Source: an uncultured Prosthecobacter sp.
GTDB lineage: Bacteria; Verrucomicrobiota; Verrucomicrobiia; Verrucomicrobiales; Verrucomicrobiaceae
Assembly (NCBI GenBank): GCA_937941745.1
Contig: CALDGV010000197.1
Span: 1-8,955, forward strand
DNA length: 8,955 nt
Direction of reading: 5' to 3'
In this document: positions 5,741 through 8,955 of the stretch, in pieces
Position numbering within the stretch: the stretch's first letter is position 1
How the letters are laid out: every line of letters starts with the position of its first letter
Position numbers and translations under genes: made by a program
Notes under the pieces: generated by a model
What the model saw: only the letters and a program-made list of their open reading frames with translations
Database searches by the model: none
Told to the model about the DNA's origin: nothing

Positions 5741-8704
5741 TCAAGAAGCAGCCGCCACCAGCGCGCTGCTGTCCACAGCGGTCAGCGGATCGCCAAAGAA
5801 GAGATGCCCGAAGTCATCGCCATAGGGCAGCTTCTCCGCCGGAGGCCAGAACCGGCGGGCGTGAATCGCTGCGAGCACGCCTTCTGCACATTCACGGGCG
5901 CTCTCCAGCAGCGGACCCTCCAGGCCCGGCCAGACATCCAGCGTCACATCCGCCTTGGTGCGGCCCAGCGTGGCATAGGCAGTCTGGATGACCCGGCCCG
6001 GGAAGCGGCGCTCCATGGCCATCCGGTAGAGCGGCAGTTGGAGGTCTGTCCAGCGGGCTTCCTCACCCTGGCTGTTGTGACAGAGCTGCCAGGGAGCGAA
6101 GGAGGCGGCATCTTCCGTCCGCTTGATCTTGGCCAGGTGGTAATCCTCCACGGACTTGTGGTCTCCAGAGCCTGCGGCGGTGGGGGAGTAGGTCTTGAAA
6201 TCCACCAGCCGGATGCCGTGCTGCGGGTGCTCCTCAATACGGTCCACCACGCCTCGGATGACGGTTTCGCCGATGGTCCAAGCATCACCTTCCGGGCTGA
6301 TCAGAGCCTCGGCCGCCACAATGCGCCATCCCTGCGCCCGCTGTGCCGCCTCGAATTCGGCCCACCAGGCCAGCCGCTGCCGTGCCGACTCCCGCTGGAT
6401 GGTCACGGGCACGGTCAAACGTGGTCCAAAGGAGGCATGAAGCCGTGCATCCAGCAGGCGGTGGAACTCGGCCCGGATCACATCCGCATTTGTGGAGGCT
6501 GCTGCGTCGCTTTCCGTGGCGAACTTTTCCAGCACGTGGTGCAGCAGGTTGCCGAAGCTCATCGCATCCATCTCCGTGCTGCTGGCATCCACCTCCTGCA
6601 TCTGCAGGCCATGCTTGAGATAGAAGCGGAAGGGGCAGGTCAGGTAGTCGCGGAACTGCGTCACGCGCAGCCTCTGGAAGATTGCGGCATCGTCGGGCAG
6701 CGGTTCCGGGCGCAGCTGCCAGGCGAGCTGCCAGGGCAGCGGCTCACCCCGCAGGGCAGGCTTCTGGAAAAACTGCAGCGTGCGCGCAGGCAGCTCCTCG
6801 TCCGGGCACTGCAGCAGCAGGCGCGAAGGCCGCAGAGGTTCGCCACCCGAGCCGGTCCGGCCAAAAAGAAAGTCCACCCGCCCTCCCTGGTGCTCCCGCA
6901 GCTCGATGATGGCCGTTAGCAGGCAGGCATCGCGGGCAAAGCGCGTGTCATTGTGCCTTAATCCCAGCGCCCGCCGTGCTGAATCTGGCAGGAAGGGATG
7001 ACTCACGATGGACTCGGGCACCTTGCCGTCGTTCATGCCTGTCACGATCAGGTGCGGCGCATCCTCCCAGAGCAGTTCCAGCCAGCCTTGGAGGTCCAGG
7101 TCGCGTGGCGAACGCTCGGAATAAAACACCTCCTTCTCCAGCACGCGGAGCAGCAGCTCCAGCTTGCTGCCAGCACTCAGCGCGGAGGGGAAAAGCTTCT
7201 CCACGCCGCCTTCCAGCGCATCCAGAACCTCGGAGACCTGGTCGGCGATGGCGGCAAACACGGCGTCCTGCGGTTTGCGCGCATCGAACAGGCGACGGGC
7301 GAAGGTTTCGGCCAGGAAGTCAGTCAGCGCCAAACCAAAAGCAGGGCCTTCCAGCGCCTTCAGCACGCCTTCGAGCCAGGTCAAGCCGGTCATGACCGGG
7401 CTCGCCGCGCCGGCGCCCAGCGCCCGGGGGGCCAGTTCGAGGGCATCGTCCAGCGTGTCAGGCAGCGTCTCCGTGGCCACGCTGTCCAGGTCTTCAAAAA
7501 GGCGGACCAGTGAGGGCCAGGCACCTGTCTGCTCCTTGGTCTTCTGCTGGATGGTCTCCGCGATGTCCGGGCAGCGGAAAAGTTCTGAAACCGCCTGGAA
7601 GCTGCGGGTGGCGCAGAGCTGGCTCAAAAGACGCAGCAGGTGAAACACGCCGTGCGTGCCCATTGGCCGGCCGGCCGGGTCGTAGGCGCCGATGCCGTGC
7701 TCGGCCAGCGCCTTTTCCAGCGGGGCGGCCACCTCGCTGTCCGCGAGGCCGATGGCCACCATCTCTCCCGGCTGAGGATAGGGTTCCAGCATGTCCAGCA
7801 CCGCCCCGGCCTGCTCTGCAGGAGTGCTGGCTGCATGAATGGTCTGGTCCGGGTGGGGCAGGCGGACCGGCTCGGAAAGCCATTTCTCCGGCAGCGGCCG
7901 GCCCCAGGCATCGAAGTGATGCTGATGGCTGGCGGGTGCATGCACCAGCACCTCCACCGCCAGTATCGCCGCATGGCGCTCAAGGGCCTGGATGGCCAGA
8001 CCCGAAGGGTCAAGCACTCCCGCCACCAGGATGCGCCGCACTTCCTTGGGCAGTTCACCCTCCCGCACCGCACGGCGGCGGGCCACCTGCCAGTCGGTCA
8101 GTCCATGGGCTGTCGTGGTGAGCAGGCATTGATGCTCCAGGCGGGCGAGGTCACGCCAGCGTTCCGGCTCCATCTCCGTGTTCTCCAGCATCCGGGCCAC
8201 ATCCGCTGCGCTCAGGCCGCTTTCGTTCAGCGTCTCGCGCACCTGCAGCAGGTCGGCCGCCATCTTCACGGCCCAGGCAAAGCTCCGCTCCACCGGGTCC
8301 ACCGGAAAAAGCTGCCGATGTGCCCCGAGGTCGAGCTTCAGCAGTTCCGCCGCCCAGAGCAGCAGTGTTTCCACCTGGCCCGCCGCCTTCTGGCCGGGCA
8401 CCCGTTCCGGCGAGGTCAGGAAGTCAGGCGTCACCGTCAGTGGTGGCAGCACGGCAGCGTCCTTTTCGGCGGCATGAACCGCCAGCGCCTCACGCAGGCG
8501 GCGGCTCGCATGGCGCGTGGGCACCACGATCAGCCAGTCGGAAAGGTCCAGCGCGCCCCGGCCTTCCCAGCTTGATGCCAGATGCGCCACCGCCGAGGCC
8601 ACCAGTGGCCTTTCCCAGCCGGTGAAATGCCTCGTCGGGCTGCCGCCGCGGCTCGCAAAGAGGTCGGGCAGGAGGTCTTGGGCTGGTCGGGAGGAGCGCG
8701 GCAT
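5741..8704 (-). CDS. AddB-like inactive-helicase/PD-(D/E)XK nuclease family protein
   Basis: A 987-residue protein (ATG 8704-8702, stop TGA 5743-5741) with the AddB/RecB-type layout: a degenerate UvrD-like helicase half followed by a RecB-family nuclease. The N-terminus has a motif-Ia-like strand, WLIVVPTRHASRRLREAL (57-74), but no GxxGxGKT Walker A, so the helicase part should not hydrolyse ATP. GMNDGKVPES (556-565), followed by LPDSARRALGL (572-582), is the typical segment of this family. The nuclease domain (about 678-950) shows TCPFRFYL (689-696), FGNLLHHVLEKF (718-729), Glu799, GVVDRIE with Asp821, VDFKT with Asp835 and Lys837, and LQLPLY with Gln889 and Tyr893, a complete PD-(D/E)XK active site. 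In iron-sulfur AddB proteins Cys690 would pair with three C-terminal cysteines. Only Cys939 follows the catalytic motifs apart from Cys875, so no 4Fe-4S cluster is expected. Its family role is recombinational repair and end processing with AddA, but no addA lies beside it here. The upstream leader has no Shine-Dalgarno match. Confidence 0.88.
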   Translation of the reverse strand: MPRSSRPAQDLLPDLFASRGGSPTRHFTGWERPLVASAVAHLASSWEGRGALDLSDWLIVVPTRHASRRLREALAVHAAEKDAAVLPPLTVTPDFLTSPERVPGQKAAGQVETLLLWAAELLKLDLGAHRQLFPVDPVERSFAWAVKMAADLLQVRETLNESGLSAADVARMLENTEMEPERWRDLARLEHQCLLTTTAHGLTDWQVARRRAVREGELPKEVRRILVAGVLDPSGLAIQALERHAAILAVEVLVHAPASHQHHFDAWGRPLPEKWLSEPVRLPHPDQTIHAASTPAEQAGAVLDMLEPYPQPGEMVAIGLADSEVAAPLEKALAEHGIGAYDPAGRPMGTHGVFHLLRLLSQLCATRSFQAVSELFRCPDIAETIQQKTKEQTGAWPSLVRLFEDLDSVATETLPDTLDDALELAPRALGAGAASPVMTGLTWLEGVLKALEGPAFGLALTDFLAETFARRLFDARKPQDAVFAAIADQVSEVLDALEGGVEKLFPSALSAGSKLELLLRVLEKEVFYSERSPRDLDLQGWLELLWEDAPHLIVTGMNDGKVPESIVSHPFLPDSARRALGLRHNDTRFARDACLLTAIIELREHQGGRVDFLFGRTGSGGEPLRPSRLLLQCPDEELPARTLQFFQKPALRGEPLPWQLAWQLRPEPLPDDAAIFQRLRVTQFRDYLTCPFRFYLKHGLQMQEVDASSTEMDAMSFGNLLHHVLEKFATESDAAASTNADVIRAEFHRLLDARLHASFGPRLTVPVTIQRESARQRLAWWAEFEAAQRAQGWRIVAAEALISPEGDAWTIGETVIRGVVDRIEEHPQHGIRLVDFKTYSPTAAGSGDHKSVEDYHLAKIKRTEDAASFAPWQLCHNSQGEEARWTDLQLPLYRMAMERRFPGRVIQTAYATLGRTKADVTLDVWPGLEGPLLESARECAEGVLAAIHARRFWPPAEKLPYGDDFGHLFFGDPLTAVDSSALVAAAS

Positions 8705-8756
8705 GAGGGCAGGAAAAGCCTGATGGGCCTGCTTTCAAAGCCGAATCGAATCCAGA

Positions 8757-8769
8757 CGGCAAATTGCCG
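8757..8769. repeat. Perfect short inverted repeat (operator-like), CGGCAA-A-TTGCCG
   Basis: Two perfect 6-bp complementary arms separated by one base, 53-65 bp upstream of the nuclease start codon. The size and symmetry suit a dimeric repressor site more than a terminator, since the loop is too small to fold. The half-site TTGCCGA recurs at 8810-8816. Confidence 0.5.
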
Positions 8770-8794
8770 AGATTTAGGACCTGCACGCCGCCTG

Positions 8795-8814
8795 GGCAAA
8801 AACATCTGTTTGCC
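8795..8814. repeat. Second inverted repeat sharing the TTGCC half-site
   Basis: GGCAAA (8795-8800) and TTTGCC (8809-8814) are complementary with 8 bases between them. Alternatively GGC and AAAC can pair with GTTTGCC around an ATCT loop with a two-A bulge. The outer arms repeat the GGCAA/TTGCC half-sites of the palindrome 26 bp to the left, suggesting paired binding sites. It could also be a weak hairpin in the leader. Confidence 0.35.
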
Positions 8815-8872
8815 GAATCCGACACATCTCCCGCCGATGCAGGCATGGAAGGAAAGGCCCCGGTGGTTATCT

Positions 8873-8892
8873 ATTCATCCTCACATTCATCC
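8873..8892 (+). repeat. Direct repeat ATTCATCC with 12-bp period
   Basis: ATTCATCC occurs at 8873-8880 and 8885-8892, just before the start codon at 8907. Its position in the leader of the right-edge gene could be regulatory, but an 8-bp repeat of this kind can arise by chance. Confidence 0.3.
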
Positions 8893-8906
8893 AACCCAGA
8901 ACCACC

Positions 8907-8955
8907 ATGGCCGACATCAGCACCTCCGCAGCAGACAAGAAGGAAAAGGAATACT
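8907..8955 (+). CDS. Start of a probable hypothetical protein gene (truncated by window edge)
   Basis: An ATG at 8907 opens a frame that stays open to the right edge for 16 codons, reading MADISTSAADKKEKEY. The high share of GC-ending codons, the charged hydrophilic N-terminus typical of a soluble protein and the roughly 200-bp non-coding leader favour a real start. There is no Shine-Dalgarno match (the leader reads CAGAACCACC before the ATG). Too little is visible to name a family. Confidence 0.5.
   Translation, partial: MADISTSAADKKEKEY

Larger units (their letters stand above)
8705..8906. promoter_or_regulatory. Divergent intergenic region between the nuclease gene and a right-edge gene
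   Basis: About 200 bp with lower GC than its surroundings and no credible coding frame. By position it carries the leader and promoter of the minus-strand nuclease gene and of the plus-strand gene starting near 8907. It holds several short repeats, listed separately. I could not fix a convincing -35/-10 pair. TATCTA at 8868-8873 is AT-rich but has no -35 partner. Confidence 0.5.

Noticed and set aside
5715..5744. TTG start of the methyltransferase overlapping the nuclease stop (TTGA)
   Set aside because: The added residues are Arg-rich and outside the conserved domain. An ATG with a GGAG site lies 30 bp downstream.
5579..6919. 446-codon plus-strand frame opposite the nuclease domain
   Set aside because: It is antisense to the conserved PD-(D/E)XK motifs, has an Arg/Gln/His/Gly-rich composition and no recognisable domain, and would also span the methyltransferase start and the junction.
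7640..8575. 311-codon plus-strand frame opposite the N-terminal half of the AddB-like gene
   Set aside because: A shadow frame with a His/Arg/Gln-rich translation and no motif. The opposite strand carries a continuous family-like protein.
5741..8704. Nuclease as part of a defence island
   Set aside because: No restriction, CRISPR, retron, toxin-antitoxin or phage-type gene is nearby. The AddB-like architecture fits DNA repair.

Overview
The window is a high-GC bacterial chromosome segment, densely packed with genes on both strands. It holds seven coding regions, two of them cut by the window edges. I see no RNA genes, insertion sequences, CRISPR arrays or prophage genes. Three things suggest, but do not prove, a Verrucomicrobia-type bacterium (Prosthecobacter/Verrucomicrobium-like): a membrane-tethered Ser/Thr-kinase-like protein fused to a TPR-rich C-terminal half, a stand-alone OvoA-C-terminal-type methyltransferase, and mostly poor Shine-Dalgarno sequences. 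No marker gene settles the taxonomy.

Layout. (1) Positions 1-3023, minus strand: a kinase-like/TPR membrane protein, followed 40 bp downstream by the N-terminal part of a ribokinase (PfkB family) that runs off the left edge. (2) Positions 3024-3182: a divergent intergenic region. (3) Positions 3183-4942, plus strand: a two-gene, translationally coupled operon (ATGA overlap) of a DapA-fold aldolase/lyase and a metal-dependent amidohydrolase (Amidohydro_2 type). It is probably a small-molecule catabolic pair and not lysine synthesis. (4) Positions 4950-8704, minus strand, convergent with the previous pair and only 7 bp from it: an AddB-like protein with a C-terminal PD-(D/E)XK nuclease, then a SAM methyltransferase resembling the C-terminal domain of the ovothiol synthase OvoA. 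(5) Positions 8705-8906: a divergent intergenic region with short inverted and direct repeats that look like operators. (6) From 8907, plus strand: the first 16 codons of a probable further gene.

The most interesting points are these. The kinase domain has lost the HRD aspartate and the helix-C glutamate, so it is a predicted pseudokinase. The ovothiol-type methyltransferase is detached from its usual sulfoxide synthase partner. The DapA-like enzyme has lost the DapA catalytic Tyr/Arg and Thr positions but keeps the Schiff-base lysine, and it is coupled to an amidohydrolase. The AddB-like nuclease has no Walker A motif, no iron-sulfur cysteines and no adjacent AddA. I found no convincing wholly new system such as a defence island or selfish element.
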